A DNA stretch of 64,000 nucleotides, taken from positions 62,001 to 126,000 of the forward strand of contig JANSYI010000004.1 in NCBI GenBank assembly GCA_024742475.1, in the 5' to 3' direction. The stretch is from a bacterium (lineage in GTDB: Bacteria; Myxococcota_A; Polyangia; Nannocystales; Nannocystaceae). Positions 51,287 through 62,800 of this stretch are shown here, piece by piece. Made by a program: the position numbers and the translations under genes. Position 1 is the stretch's first letter, and each line of letters opens with the position of its first letter. The notes below the pieces were generated by a model. That model had not been told where the DNA came from and searched no databases. It saw nothing but the letters and a program-made list of their open reading frames with translations.

Positions 51287-52669
51287 CGCGGTCCGCCCGG
51301 TCGCGGCGCAGCGCAGCAGCGGGTAGAGCTCCTTGGGCTTCCACCCGTGCTGCTGCGCGAACGCCTTGGAGAACTCCGCGAGTCCATCGACGGTGAAGGC
51401 ACGCGCGGCGTCGTCCTTCTCGATGCCCTCGAGGTAGGCCTTGAGGATCTTCATCGTCTCCTTCTTCTCGCGCTTCTTGGGCACCATCTTCGGGAGCACG
51501 GCGGCGTAGTCGACCTCGCCACCGAAGAAGAACGACACGTAGGGGATGAAGTCGTCGAGACGGTTGATGCGCTCGCGGCTCAGCTCGACCAGGGTGTCGA
51601 TGCGCCCCCCGAACGCATGCTCGACGAGGGCGTCACGCAGCGCGGCGGGATCCATCGCGCGGATGTCGTCGCCCGAGAATGCGTCGAGCTTCACGGGGTC
51701 GAACACGGGGCCCCCGGTGCTGACCTTGGACCACTCGAACTCGGCCACCATCTCATCGAGGCTGAACCGCTCACGGTCCTCGCCCATGGAGAAGCCCAAG
51801 ATGGCGAGGAAGTTCAGGAACGTGGAGGGCAGGTAGCCCAGCGAGCGGTAGTGATCGACCGAGACGGGGTTCTTGCGCTTGGACAGCTTCGACTTGTCCC
51901 CGTTGCGCAAGAGCCCCAGGTGGAAGAACAGCGGGGGCTCCCAGCCGAAGCCCTGATACAGCAGCACGTGCTTGGGGCCCGAGGTGATCCAGTCCTCTCC
52001 GCGAATGACGTGGGTGATGCCCATGAGGTGGTCGTCGACCACGTTGGCGAGGTGGTAGGTCGGAAAGCCATCCGACTTCAGCAGCACCTGGTCGTCGATC
52101 TCGGCGTTTTGGAACGCGATCGGTCCACGAAGCTCATCGTGCAGCGTCGTCTCGCCCTCCTCGGGCACGCGCAAGCGAATGACGTGCGGCTCGCCGGCCG
52201 CCGCCCGCGACTGCGCGTCCTTCGGGTCGAGCCCGCGGCAGTGGCCGTCGTAGCGGGGGTTTTGCTTGTTGCGCTCCTGCTCCGCTCGCATCTGCGCCAG
52301 GCGCTCGGAGGTGCAGAAGCACCGATAGGCCGTCCCGTTGTCGATCAGGGTCTGCACATGCTCCCGGTAGATGGCCGTCCGCTCGGACTGCCGGTAGGGC
52401 CCACGGTCCCCGCCCACGTCCGGTCCTTCGTCCCAGTCGAGCCCCAGCCAGCGCAGCGCGTCGTAGATCGCCACTTCGCTGCTCGCGGTACTGCGGGTCT
52501 GATCGGTGTCCTCGATCCGCAGGATGAACGTCCCGCCGTGCTTCTTGGCGAACGCGTAGTTGAAGAGCGCGATGTAGGCGGTGCCGACGTGCGGGTCACC
52601 GGTGGGGCTCGGCGCGATGCGGACTCGCGGCGGCATCGTCCCGACGCGGGCCGGCTTTGAGTGACTCAT
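51188..52669 (-). CDS. gltX: Glutamyl-tRNA synthetase
   Basis: A 493-residue class I synthetase. HIGH-type motif PHVGTAY is near the N-terminus. FILRIEDTDQTRS and the zinc-binding-like CFCTSERL/HCRGL cysteines follow, then KMSKS-type KLSKRK. GEDWITSGPKHVLLYQGFGW is diagnostic of GluRS. A divergent overlap of two bases with the next gene suggests either that ATG 52669 is used with overlapping starts or that MPPRVRIAPS (ATG 52636) is the real start. Confidence 0.93.
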   Translation of the reverse strand: MSHSKPARVGTMPPRVRIAPSPTGDPHVGTAYIALFNYAFAKKHGGTFILRIEDTDQTRSTASSEVAIYDALRWLGLDWDEGPDVGGDRGPYRQSERTAIYREHVQTLIDNGTAYRCFCTSERLAQMRAEQERNKQNPRYDGHCRGLDPKDAQSRAAAGEPHVIRLRVPEEGETTLHDELRGPIAFQNAEIDDQVLLKSDGFPTYHLANVVDDHLMGITHVIRGEDWITSGPKHVLLYQGFGWEPPLFFHLGLLRNGDKSKLSKRKNPVSVDHYRSLGYLPSTFLNFLAILGFSMGEDRERFSLDEMVAEFEWSKVSTGGPVFDPVKLDAFSGDDIRAMDPAALRDALVEHAFGGRIDTLVELSRERINRLDDFIPYVSFFFGGEVDYAAVLPKMVPKKREKKETMKILKAYLEGIEKDDAARAFTVDGLAEFSKAFAQQHGWKPKELYPLLRCAATGRTASPSLFETLAALGKDRVRLRLRGAIEALRVAPQ

Positions 52670-53576
52670 GGCGTGGAACTACCACGAGCGCCCCGGCCCC
52701 GGTACACTTGGCCCGTTGGCGGTCGAGCTCAGCATTCCCGAGATCCATAAGGCAATCTGGCCCGTGCTCTCGCAGCGCGTCTCGGAGCGCGCGGCCTCGG
52801 CCGTCGATCTGCTCGAGGCCCTGCTTCGGTCCGAAGGGCAGATCCGACGGCGCGACCACGAGCTGCTCGCGGGCGACCGCGTCCTCAATGGGGACCGCGA
52901 CCTGCTGGCCCGGATCTCCCGCGCGACGGGCCTGGGCCTCTCCTTGTACCTCGGCAACCGGCGCGTCGCGTCCTTCAGCACGCTGTCCGCGGGCGCCGCC
53001 CATGACCTCGGTGGCTTCGCCGACGCGCAGCTCGTCGAGACCGTGCTGCGCAAGGGCGAGGCGTTCCGCGGCGTGCTCGCGCTCGACGGTCGCCCCCACG
53101 TGGTCGCCTCTCGCCCCCTGCTCGCGGGCTCGGGCGATGAGTACGGTGCCATCGGAATGATCGAGGCGTTCCTCGACACCGACGTCCTGCGTTCCCAGAT
53201 CGCGACATCGCTCGACGAGGGCCTGCAGACTTCGGAGCGCTCGGCGACCGAGCAGCAGGCCGACCGCATGGAAGCCGTCATGGTCTTCATCGACGACGTG
53301 GCTCGCCGACTCCAGCTCCTCGCCCTCAACGGCAACATCTTGGCGGCGCAAGCGGGCGACCACGGTCGCGCGTTTCGCGTGGTGTGCCGAGAGCTCAGCT
53401 CGCTGGCCGATCAAGCCAAGGGCGCGGTGGCCGAGGTGCGGAGCTTGACGGAGGAGATGGGATTGCGTCCGGCCTCGGAGGAGGCCGACGACAGCCAGCC
53501 GCTCCAGCAGCGGCAGGGGCAGGAGCAGGGCCAGCAGCACGGCCCCGCAGCCGCGCACGAGACTCCCACGGCCTGA
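52668..53576 (+). CDS. Soluble chemoreceptor-like protein with cache-like domain
   Basis: A 302-residue cytoplasmic protein. Residues about 70-175 resemble a single-cache sensor domain (GLSLYLGNRRVASFSTLSAG, then RPLLAGSGDEYGAIGMIEAFLD). Residues about 205-265 contain a hairpin like the methyl-accepting chemotaxis signalling tip (LALNGNILAAQAGDHGRAFRVV, cf. LALNAAIEAARAGE). No transmembrane helix is present, so it would sense a cytoplasmic signal. A Gln/Gly-rich tail follows. The reduced length suggests a mini-receptor. Chemotaxis partners are not in the window. Confidence 0.7.
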   Translation: MAWNYHERPGPGTLGPLAVELSIPEIHKAIWPVLSQRVSERAASAVDLLEALLRSEGQIRRRDHELLAGDRVLNGDRDLLARISRATGLGLSLYLGNRRVASFSTLSAGAAHDLGGFADAQLVETVLRKGEAFRGVLALDGRPHVVASRPLLAGSGDEYGAIGMIEAFLDTDVLRSQIATSLDEGLQTSERSATEQQADRMEAVMVFIDDVARRLQLLALNGNILAAQAGDHGRAFRVVCRELSSLADQAKGAVAEVRSLTEEMGLRPASEEADDSQPLQQRQGQEQGQQHGPAAAHETPTA

Positions 53577-53876
53577 GCCCCTCGCCTCGCCCGCGTACGC
53601 TTCCAGACGCCCCCGAACGCTCGGCGGGCTCGATCGATGTGCAGGGTCGTTGCAGTCCGAGGCTTCGCGACGTGCCGAGATCTGGCATGCCCGGAAGGGA
53701 CATGGTGCCCCAAGGCGACAGAGTCCGCATTGACTAGTATTTTCGCGCACTTAGTGAACTGGGCGCCGACACGGCCAAACGCCCCGAATCCGCGAATTCC
53801 CCGCTTTTTCCGCGCTAGGAGGCTTGTTGCTACGATCGCGGCATGTTAGCAAGGCACAAGGTCGGAGCCTGACGCT
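53577..53876. other. 300-bp intergenic region before the zinc-ribbon/H1-like gene
   Basis: No gene is seen. TTGACT at 53730-53735 is a good -35, in a local AT-rich patch (about 53730-53760), but the best -10 at 16 bp is only TAGTGA. TACGAT about 50 bp before the next ATG is another possible -10. A GGGCG/CGCCC stem lies around 53760-53783. Function otherwise unknown. Confidence 0.35.
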
Positions 53877-55805
53877 ATGGACCAGATCTTCGAGAGTCAC
53901 TTCGGCGGGAACTCGGGCTCGAGCAACGGTGGCGAGACCACTGGCTACTGCCCCAAGTGCCGGGCCGATACACAACACATCATCCTCGAGAGCTACGGCG
54001 AAGAAATCCGCCGAGTGCAATGCTCCGTGTGCGGCGACATGCACGCCTACAAGCCACCTCGCGGCGGTGACGATGACAACCCCGAACCGCTCGTGGCCAA
54101 GAAGCGCGGTCAGCGCAAGGTCAAGTGGCTGGAAGGCATCAGCAATGCCGACCGCGGGAATGCCGCACGCTACTCGCCCAAGACCGAGTTCCAGGTCGGC
54201 CAGCTGGTGGTCCACCCCCACTTCGGGGTCGGCTTCGTGTCGGACCTGACCGGCGACCGCAAGGTCGAGGTCATGTTCCGCAACGATCTCGCGCGCGTGC
54301 TCGTGCACGGTCGCGGCGAGAATGACGAACAGCTGCGAGGCGAGCGCGTGCCCGAACCCGAAGTCCAGCAGCTGCTCGGCATCGAGATGGGCCCCTCCCC
54401 CGAGGAGATCGCCGAAGAGCGCGAGCGAAAGCTGGCGGCCGAGGAGGCCGAGAAGCAGCGCATCGCCGAGGAGAAGCGCCTCGCCGCCGAGCGCGAGCGC
54501 CAAGCCGCGATCGAGCGACGCGAAGCCGAGCGGCGCGCCCGCGAGGAGGAGCGCGAGCGCAAACGCAAGGAGCGCGAGGAAGAGCGCGAGCGCAAGCGCA
54601 AGGAGAAGGAGGCCGAGCGGGCGCGACGCGCCGAGGAGCGCCGCCTCGAGCAGGAGCGCCGCCGCGCCGAAGCGGCCCGAAAGCGCGAAGAAGACAAGAA
54701 GCGCCGCGAGGAAGAGCGCGAGCGCAAGCGCCAAGAAAAAGAGGCCGAGCGCGAGCGCAAGCGCCAAGAAAAAGAAGCCGAGCGGCAGCGCAAGGCGGAA
54801 GAGCGCGAGCGGGAGAAGCTCGCCAAGCAGAAGGCCCGCGAAAAAGAGCGGCTCGCCAAGCAAAAAGAGAAGGAGCGCATCGCCAAGGAGAAGGCGAAGG
54901 AGAAGGAGCGCATCGCCAAGCAGCGCGAGAAAGAGCGGCTCGCCAAGCAGCGCGAGAAAGAGAAGCTCGCCAAGCAGAAGGAAAAAGAGCGGCTCGCCAA
55001 GGAGAAGGCGAAAGAGAAGGAGCGCATCGCCAAGCAGCGCGAGAAAGAGAAGCTCGCCAAGCAGCGCGAGAAGGAGCTGCTCGCCAAGAAGCGCGAGAAA
55101 GAGAAGATCGCCAAGCAGCGCGAGAAAGAGCGGCTCGCCAAGCAGCGCGAGAAAGAGAAGCTCGCCAAGCAAAAGGAAAAGGAGCGGCTCGCCAAGCAAA
55201 AAGAGAAGGAGCGCAAGGCCGCCGAGCTCGCCAAGAAGAAGGCCGCCGAAGCCGCCAAGAAGAAGGCCGCCGAAGCCGCCAAGAAGAAGGCCGCCGCCGC
55301 CAAGAAGAAGGCCGCCGCTGCCAAGAAGAAGGCCGCCGCTGCCAAGAAGAAGGCCGCTGCCGCTGCCAAGAAGAAGGCCGCCGCCGCCAAGAAGAAGGCC
55401 TCCAAGAAGAAGCCCGCTCCCAAGAAGAAGCCCGCTTCCAAGAAGAAGCCTGCGGCGGCCAAGAAGAAAGCCGCCAAGAAGACGTCGACCAAACGTCCCG
55501 CCGCCAAGAAGACGGCCGCGTCCAAGAAGAAGGCCGCCAAGAAGACGTCGACCAAACGTCCCGCCGCCAAGAAGACGGCCGTGTCCAAGAAGAAGCCGGC
55601 TGCCAAGAAGCCGGCCACCAAGAAGCCGGCCGCCAAGAAGAAGGTCGCCAAGAAGCCGGCCGCCAAGAAGCCGGCCGCCAAGAAGAAGGTCGCCAAGAAG
55701 GCGTCTTCCAAGCGCCCCACGGCCAAGAAGGCGTCTTCCAAGCGCCCCACGGCCAAGAAGACGGCCAAGAAGAAGACCGTCTCCAAGCGACGCACCAAGA
55801 AGTAG
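53877..55805 (+). CDS. Zinc-ribbon protein with long charged helix and histone-H1-like tail
   Basis: A 642-residue protein with four parts. 1: a zinc ribbon, CPKCRAD with CSVCGD (about 24-55). 2: an SH3/DUF3553-like small beta domain, [20 protein letters not shown] (about 105-145). 3: a continuous Glu/Arg/Lys-rich stretch (about 175-455), with repeats like EKERLAKQ and [13 protein letters not shown], expected to form a rigid single alpha-helix. 4: a Lys/Ala tail (about 455-642), [13 protein letters not shown] and [12 protein letters not shown], very like histone H1 and bacterial H1-like proteins, which bind DNA. No signal peptide. It may bridge nucleoid DNA and another partner. The DNA is repetitive in parts 3 and 4. 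Confidence 0.9.
   Translation: MDQIFESHFGGNSGSSNGGETTGYCPKCRADTQHIILESYGEEIRRVQCSVCGDMHAYKPPRGGDDDNPEPLVAKKRGQRKVKWLEGISNADRGNAARYSPKTEFQVGQLVVHPHFGVGFVSDLTGDRKVEVMFRNDLARVLVHGRGENDEQLRGERVPEPEVQQLLGIEMGPSPEEIAEERERKLAAEEAEKQRIAEEKRLAAERERQAAIERREAERRAREEERERKRKEREEERERKRKEKEAERARRAEERRLEQERRRAEAARKREEDKKRREEERERKRQEKEAERERKRQEKEAERQRKAEEREREKLAKQKAREKERLAKQKEKERIAKEKAKEKERIAKQREKERLAKQREKEKLAKQKEKERLAKEKAKEKERIAKQREKEKLAKQREKELLAKKREKEKIAKQREKERLAKQREKEKLAKQKEKERLAKQKEKERKAAELAKKKAAEAAKKKAAEAAKKKAAAAKKKAAAAKKKAAAAKKKAAAAAKKKAAAAKKKASKKKPAPKKKPASKKKPAAAKKKAAKKTSTKRPAAKKTAASKKKAAKKTSTKRPAAKKTAVSKKKPAAKKPATKKPAAKKKVAKKPAAKKPAAKKKVAKKASSKRPTAKKASSKRPTAKKTAKKKTVSKRRTKK
54820..55410 (+). repeat. 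In-gene tandem repeats ([13 protein letters not shown], then AKKKA-type)
   Basis: From about 54820 to 55215 imperfect 24-33-bp units encode Lys/Arg-Glu-Lys-Glu-Arg/Lys-Leu/Ile-Ala-Lys-Gln/Glu. From about 55230 to 55410 short units of AAGAAGGCCGCC type encode Ala-Lys-Lys-Lys-Ala. Both keep the reading frame. Copy number is likely to vary between strains by slippage. Confidence 0.8.
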
Positions 55806-55909
55806 GCCCGCCCCTGCGGCTTGCACGAGGCGCGACACGTGGCACGCATTCCGGTGCCGCGTCTCGCGCCTTGCTCGATCCATGCCCGCTCCTTGCTTGA
55901 GCCGCAGCG

Positions 55910-56662
55910 ATGGCCCAGTCTTTGGGCAGCATGGCCGAGCCCGACGCGAGCCCGACGCAACGCAGCGCGCTTTGGCGCTATCTCGGCGGCCGGCTCGACG
56001 GACTGACCAGCGCCGTCCTCGTCTTCCCGCTGTTCCTGATCTACCAGATCGGAATTCTCAGCGGCCGGGGCCAAAACGGGGTCGACTTCCTGACCCGCGC
56101 CCTCATCGAGCTGGGCCAGCGCGACGTCACCAACTACCTCATCGCCATGTCGGTGCTGCTCGTCGTGTACGCGGCCGTACTCGTCTTGCTCCGACGCCGC
56201 GGCTCGTTCTCACCGCAGGCGTTCGGGCCGATGCTCCTCGAGTCCAGCATCTACGCGCTGGTGATGGGTTCGATCATCGTCTACGTGATGAAGAGCTTCC
56301 TGGGCGTGCTGCCCGGGCTGTTCATCGGGGTGCGCAACCCGATCGACGTCATCGTCATCTCCGCAGGCGCCGGATTCCACGAAGAACTCATCTTCCGAGT
56401 CATCCTCATGGGCGGCATGGCGTGGCTACTGACCGGCTTGACCGGCAAGCGCCGCGCCTGGCTCATCGCTCTGGTCGCGTCCTCGGTGCTCTTCTCGGTC
56501 GCCCACCACATCGGACCGGCCGGCGAGGCGTTCACGTTCTCGGCCTTCGTCTACCGCACGCTCGCGGGGGTGTTCTTCGCCATCGTCTACCAGACGCGAG
56601 GCTTCGCCGTCGCGGCGTGGACCCACGCCCTGTACGACGTCTACGTCCTGAGTCTCGGCTGA
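55910..56662 (+). CDS. CPBP family intramembrane metalloprotease
   Basis: A 250-residue membrane protein of the CPBP (Abi/Rce1-like) family with about six to seven transmembrane helices. The catalytic motif is [10 protein letters not shown] (E-E-x-x-x-R type), followed by LFSVAHHI and [19 protein letters not shown], then [10 protein letters not shown]. The family cleaves within membranes and includes protein maturation and immunity proteins. It follows the H1-like gene by 104 bp. Confidence 0.88.
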   Translation: MAQSLGSMAEPDASPTQRSALWRYLGGRLDGLTSAVLVFPLFLIYQIGILSGRGQNGVDFLTRALIELGQRDVTNYLIAMSVLLVVYAAVLVLLRRRGSFSPQAFGPMLLESSIYALVMGSIIVYVMKSFLGVLPGLFIGVRNPIDVIVISAGAGFHEELIFRVILMGGMAWLLTGLTGKRRAWLIALVASSVLFSVAHHIGPAGEAFTFSAFVYRTLAGVFFAIVYQTRGFAVAAWTHALYDVYVLSLG

Positions 56663-56826
56663 GCCGACGCGCGGGCGAGCACGCGATGCCGGGAGAGGTT
56701 CGCGCCTCAGGTCTCGACTGCGCGGACCTGCAGTGTTCGGCAGAACGCCCCGTGTTCCGCACGTCGTGATAACGTGTCGCCGAACGCGGATCTGGGGCCT
56801 CGACGGCCTCTGGCGTGGGATCGTCG

Positions 56827-59800
56827 ATGTCGGACGTTGCAGCGCAGCACCCCCAGGCGGGCGACACCGTCCCGCCCCCTTCGGTTTCTCTCCCGACCGC
56901 CCTCCCGGTTCGGTACCCCACCGAGCCCAAGGAGCTCTCTGCGTTCCGGCAAGAGCCGTCCGAAGCCGCCTTCACCGCGCTGCGTCGCGAGTACCGTGAC
57001 GCCGAAGACTGGCGCGCGCTCGCGACGGTGCTCGTCCTGTACGCCGCGTCGCTTCAAGAGCGCGCCAGTGATCGCGACAAGGCGGCTGAGCTTTGCTTGC
57101 AATCCTACGAGCTGTGGCTCGAGCGGGTGAAGGACCGTGAGACAGCGGCAGCCGTGCTCGCGCGCGCCGTGCAACTCAAGCCCGACGACGTCCGATCTCA
57201 GGCGCGGCTGCGCAAGCTCTACGAGACGCTCGGGTTCTACCGAGAGCTCGTCACCTTGCTGCGCTGGCGCCTGTCGAGCAACCCGACCTCACGCGAGGCC
57301 GCGGGGCACCACCTCGAGCTGGCCGAGCTGCTCGAGAAGCAGTTCCTGGCGATTGGCGAGGCGGTTCAACACTACGAGCAGGCGCTCTTGCTCGACCGCA
57401 CCAACATGGAGGCGAGCGAGCGCCTCATCGCGCTGTACCGGCGCTCTGGAGCGTGGCAGCGGTGCACCGAGTTGATGCTCAGCGTGCTCGAGCGGCTCGA
57501 CGCGTCGCGCGACCGACATCGGATCGCCGAGTATCACCGACGTCTGGCGTCGATCGAGTTCGAGCACCGAAGCGACGTTGCCGCTGCGGCTCGCCATCTT
57601 CAGGCCGCGCTCAAGGCGGTCCCCGACGACGTGGAAGCCCTGCAGTCGTTCGGCACGCTCTATCTCTCGTCTGGAAAGTCCGACGACGACGGCGTCACCA
57701 AAGCGGCCGACATCTTCTACAAGGCCGCCGAGATCGCTCGGCGTCGCGGCGCACAAGACCGCGCGCTCAAGCTGTTGCGCCGCGCCCTGACGCTGATGCC
57801 CGAACATCGGCAAGCCTCCGCCGCGCTCGAGAACACCCTCATCGACGCCGAGGACTGGCTCGCGCTCGATGAGCTGTATCGAGAGTGGCTCTACCACTTC
57901 GACGACGAAGACGCCGTCCCGCTGCTGCTGCGGCGCGCCGAGCTGCTCGAGGAGAGGCTGCACCGACGCGAAGAGGCACGGCAGCTCTACGAAGAAGCCA
58001 GCCGCTACCAGCCGCCAGAGGCCGAGTCGTGGCATCGGCTCCGCGACATCTACGAGTCCACGAAGGACTTTCACGCCCTCGCGGGGCTCTTCGATGCGCA
58101 GCTCGACCACGCGCCGGACGAGGTCCCGACCGAGACCCTGTTGCGTGCCGCGACGGTCTACCGCGACGAGCTCGGTCTCGACGAGCGCGCGGCGGTCTAC
58201 TACTACAAGGTGCTCGAGCGCGAACCGTTCAACGGCGTCGCGTTCGAAGGCTACAAGGAACACTGGCGCCGGAAGCACAACTGGTCGCACCTGCGCGACC
58301 TCATCCTCTACCAGATCGAGCAAGCCACCGAGTACGAGGACGAGCACTCGCCGCTGTCGGACCCGGCCTTCGCCGAGGAATTCGTCGAGCTCGCCGATAT
58401 CTGCGAACGTCGGCTCGGAGACATCGATGGAGCCCTCGACGCTTGGGGAAGGATGGCCGCCGAATACCCCGGCGACCCCCGCCCCCAAAAGCACATCGCC
58501 CGGATCGAGAAGCGCGCCCGCATGTGGGACAACATGGTTCGCGTTCAGGAGGCGGAGCTCGAGCGAGCCCTCGACCCCCGCAAGCGGCTCGACATCCTCA
58601 AGCGGCTCACCCAGGTCTACCGCGACCGGCAGGTCAACCCGGAGCGCGCGATCGAGCTCTACAACGAGATCCTCGAGCTCTCGCCCAACGACGTCCAGGC
58701 GACCCGTGCGCTGACCGCCCTGTACGACCGCGCCGGAGCCCACGAGCAGGTCGTCGAGATGCTTCGCGACCAGTACGAGCGTTCGCGGTCGAACACCGAG
58801 CGCACCTCCTTGCTGCGGCGCCTCGCGGAGCTGTGGCACCACGAGCTCGAGTCGCCCGACGAAGCGATTTGGGCGTGCGAAGAGATCCTCCACCAGGCCC
58901 CCGCCGACCGCGAGGCGATGGCGCGCCTTCAGCAGATCCTCGAAGAGCAGGACCAAAACGAGGCGCTCTACCAGGTGCTCGAGCGAGAGCTCGACCAAAC
59001 CGGCTCCGCCGAGGCGCGGCTGAAGATCATGCGCCGGATGGCGCGCATGGCCGAGCACGCGCTGGGCGACGACGACCGGGCCGCGCGGCTGTGGACCGAC
59101 ATCGGTGACATCCAGCCCAGCCTCGAGATCCTCGACAAGCGCATCTTCTTGTACGAGCGCTCGGGCCGATACGAGGAGCTGGGCATCCTGCTGCAGAAGG
59201 GCGCCAACGGGGCGTCCACGCCCCTCCCCCGTCAGATCGACTACCTGCTGCGCCTGGGTCTGCTCGCCGAGAGCCACCTCGACGACCCCGACCTGGCCCG
59301 GTCCAGCTTCGAGTCCGTCCTGCGCTCCCGCCCCGACCACCGCGGCGCGCTCGAGGCCCTCGTCCGGCTCTACCGACGCGACGAGTCCTGGCAGTCCCTC
59401 GTCGCCGTGCTCGGCAAGCTGCAAGAGCTCGCCGAGACACAGGAAGACGAGTTCCGCGTGGCGTGGGAGCGCACCGAGCTCCTCTCGGACCAACTCGACG
59501 ATCCCGAGGCCGCCGCGAGCCTGCTCGAGTCCCTCGACGATGGGCCGGCGGTCGGCAATCGCGAGGTGTCCAGCACGCTGCTCGAGCTGTTCGAGCGCTC
59601 CGAACAATGGAACAAGGTCGTCGAGCAAGCGGAGGTCCTCTTGCTCTCCGCCGACGACCCCGACGAGCGTCGCCGCCTCTACCTGCTCATCAGCGACACC
59701 TGGCGCTCGCGGCTCTCGGAGACCCGGGCAGCCTTGGGCGTCTACACCCGCTTCGTCGAGGAGTTCTCCGGCGACACCGACGCCCTGTGGGACCTCAGCG

Positions 59801-62800
59801 AGCTTCAGCTCGATGTCGGCGAGGCCGAGGCCGCACTGACCACGCTGTCACGACGCTTGGCGCTCGCGCAGGACATCGAGCTGCGGATCAGCACCCTCGA
59901 AGCCATGGCCGAGATCGCCGAGAAGCGGCTCGAGCACCCCTCTCGGGCGATCGATTACCTCCGCCAGGCGCTGTCGTTCTCCCCCTTCCACCGCGAGCTC
60001 ACCCACAAGATTCGCGAGATGGCGAAGCAGCACGGTTTGTACTCCGAGCTGCTGCACATCCACGAGGAGCGCTTCGGGTACGCCGACGCGGGCGAGCGGC
60101 TCGAGCTGCAGATCGAGGTCGCCACCGAGGCGGCCGAGATCGCCGAGTCCAAGCTCGACCGCCACGCCGACGCGTTCGACTGGGCCTCGCGCGGGTACTT
60201 CGTCGCCATCGGGCACGAGCTGCCGGCGTCGGACCTGCTCGACCGCCTCGAGCGGCTCGCCGAGTCACATGACCTGTGGAGCAAGCTCGCCGAGGTCATC
60301 GAGCAGGAGATCGCCCACTTCGAGGAGCGCGGCGCGATTCACAGCGGAAGCTACGACGCGGTCGCGCGCTACCTCGACGCCTCCAAGATCGCAGAGGACC
60401 ATCTCGAAGACCCTCAGCGTGCGGTCGGCTTCCTACAACGCGCGCACCGCCTCTCGCCCCGCGACGAGGCGCTGGCCAAGCAGCTCGAGGACACGGCACG
60501 TCGCTACTCGCTGTGGCAGGCCGTCATCGAGCTGCACGGCGGGCTGCTCGAGCGCGCTGTCACGGACCTGGGCCGGTTCGATGCCTGCGTCGCCATCGCG
60601 ACGGTATACGAGGAGGAGCTCGCTGACCCCGAGCAGGCGTTCGGGTGGCTGGAGAAGGCCGTGCGCGATCTCGAGGCGAGCGACGGCGGCCTCGCGCAGG
60701 ACGCCTTCGAGCGCATGCGTGAGCTCGCAGCTGCGCACACGCTGTGGCCCAACCTGGCCAAACACCACCTCGACACGGCCGCCCTGCGTGACGCGCAGGA
60801 CGACGTCAGCGGTCGCATCGACGCCCTGCGTATGGCCGCCGACGTGTTCTACGAGCACATCGAGGATCCTCTCGCCGCGTGCCGCGTGCTGGGCGTGGCG
60901 CTCTCGGCCGACCCGTTTCAAACCCAGCTCCTCGATGACATCCGCGAGCTCACCGTCGAGGTCGACGCCAAGCGCGACGGCGACCTCCCGGCGATCGGCG
61001 CGCTCACCTTGCTCGGTGTCCTTCAGCGGCACTACCTCGACTCGACCAACGCGTCCGAGCGCAACGAGCTGCTCGTCGAACGCGCCCGGGTCCGCGAGGA
61101 CCGCCTGTCCGATTTCAGCGGGGCGATGGCCGAGTGGTTTCGCGTCCTGCATCGAGATCCCGAGAACGACGAGGCGCTTGTCGAGGCCGAGCGCCTCGCA
61201 GACGAGAACGACCTGTGGTCCTCGTTCCTCGTGCAGCCGGCCCATCGCCTCGAGCAAGCGCGTGACCCCGACGAGCGGCGTGTCCTCTACAAGCGGCTCG
61301 CCCGGCTGTACGAAGGCCCGATTCAGCGGCACGAGTACGCCCTGCGGGCTCGGCTCGCCGCGTGGCGCCTCGACCCCACACTTCCGCCACGCGAGGGAGA
61401 GCTCGGCGCCGACCAAGCCGCGATCTGGCGGCTGGCCGAACAGACCGGCGACTACAGCCGCCCTCCGGTTCCCAAGGACGCACTGCTCACACCCACGCTG
61501 ATGCCCCCTGAGTACAGGGACGTGCAGCGGTGGAAGAGCTGCGGCCTCGACCCGCGGGCCCTCGAGGAGCTCCCCGACCCGTTCGCCCCCAAGGTGGAGA
61601 TCGCCGCCCCCGCCTCCGTGCCCGAGGTGAGCACCGAAGAGGTCAGCGTGTCCGTCTTGGCCCCCTCGGCGCCCGACGGAGCGCTGAACGATGCAGGAGG
61701 CGTCCCTCCGCAGGTGCGCTCGGGCAACACCGTCGAGATCGTCGAGCCCACCACGACGACGGAGCTCGAGATCGAGGAACTCGAGATCGAGGAGCTCGAG
61801 CTCGAAGAGATCGTCGATGACGAAGGCACGATCGCCTCCAGCGGCACACCGGACGCAGCCTCCCCCCTGGGCACGAACATTCAGGCCGTGGCGAAGCCCC
61901 CTCCGCCGCCGAGGAGCCCCAGCTTCGGGCTGCCTCCGGTGCCCAAGCTGACGCGGCCCGTCCTGCCCGCCCGCCCCAAGGTCTCGAGCGCGTGGGAGGA
62001 GGTCGCGCTGGCCTACGCCGACGTACCGACCCAGGGCCGTGACGACCAAGCCACCGTCGCCCTCGTGCTGGCTCGGCTGTGGGAGCAAGGCGCCGAAGAC
62101 ACCGAGCGCGCATTCCGAGCGGTCGAGCAAGCCCTCGTCTGGGTCCCCGAAGAGCCCGTCGCCCTCGAGACGCTCCGCGGGCTGGCCGAACGCCACGCAC
62201 AGACCGATCGACTCCAGCGTGCCTACGAGTTCCTGCTCGGCGAGGCCGCCCTGCCCGACCATCTCATCGCGATGGGCATGCGACTGGCGCGGCTGCACGA
62301 GTCCCGCGACGACGACGCGGCCGCCGAGGCGTCCTTCCGCGGCGTGCTCGAGGTCTCGCCGACGCATCGGGACGCGCTGCGCTCGCTGTGTCGGATCTAC
62401 GAGTCGACCGAGCGCTGGGCGGAGTACGTCGTGGTCTTCTCGGACCTGCTCGAGGTCGAAACCGAGGACCTGGACGCCGACGATCGCATCGAGCGAACGC
62501 TCGACCTCGCGCGCATCCTCTCCGAGAAGCTCGGTCGCAAGGACGCCGCAATCGAGCGGCTCGAGCTGCTCGTTCGCCAGCACGGGTCCGACCAACGCGT
62601 TCACGACGCTCACATCGACCTCCTCACCGAGACGCGTCGGTGGCAGCCGGCCATCGAGGCGATGCGTGTGGCCGCCGACGCCATCGGAGACTCGGAGTAC
62701 CGCCTTGGCAACCTCGCTCGCGTCGCGGTGATCTACGAGCAGAAGCTCGGCCTGCCCGACCGCGCGATTCAGGCGTGGGCCGAGATCGCCGAGGTCCACG

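Noticed and set aside
53697..53720. Sigma54-type promoter around CTGGCATGCCC
   Set aside because: The GG part is present but no GC (TTGC) element lies at the required distance.
55230..55410. Short direct repeats looking like a CRISPR array
   Set aside because: Units are 12-15 bp, have no unique spacers and keep the reading frame of the Lys/Ala tail.
54170..56074. Long minus-strand frames rich in Leu/Phe/Ala opposite the H1-like gene
   Set aside because: They are the reverse reading of Lys/Glu/Ala repeats and have no start context.
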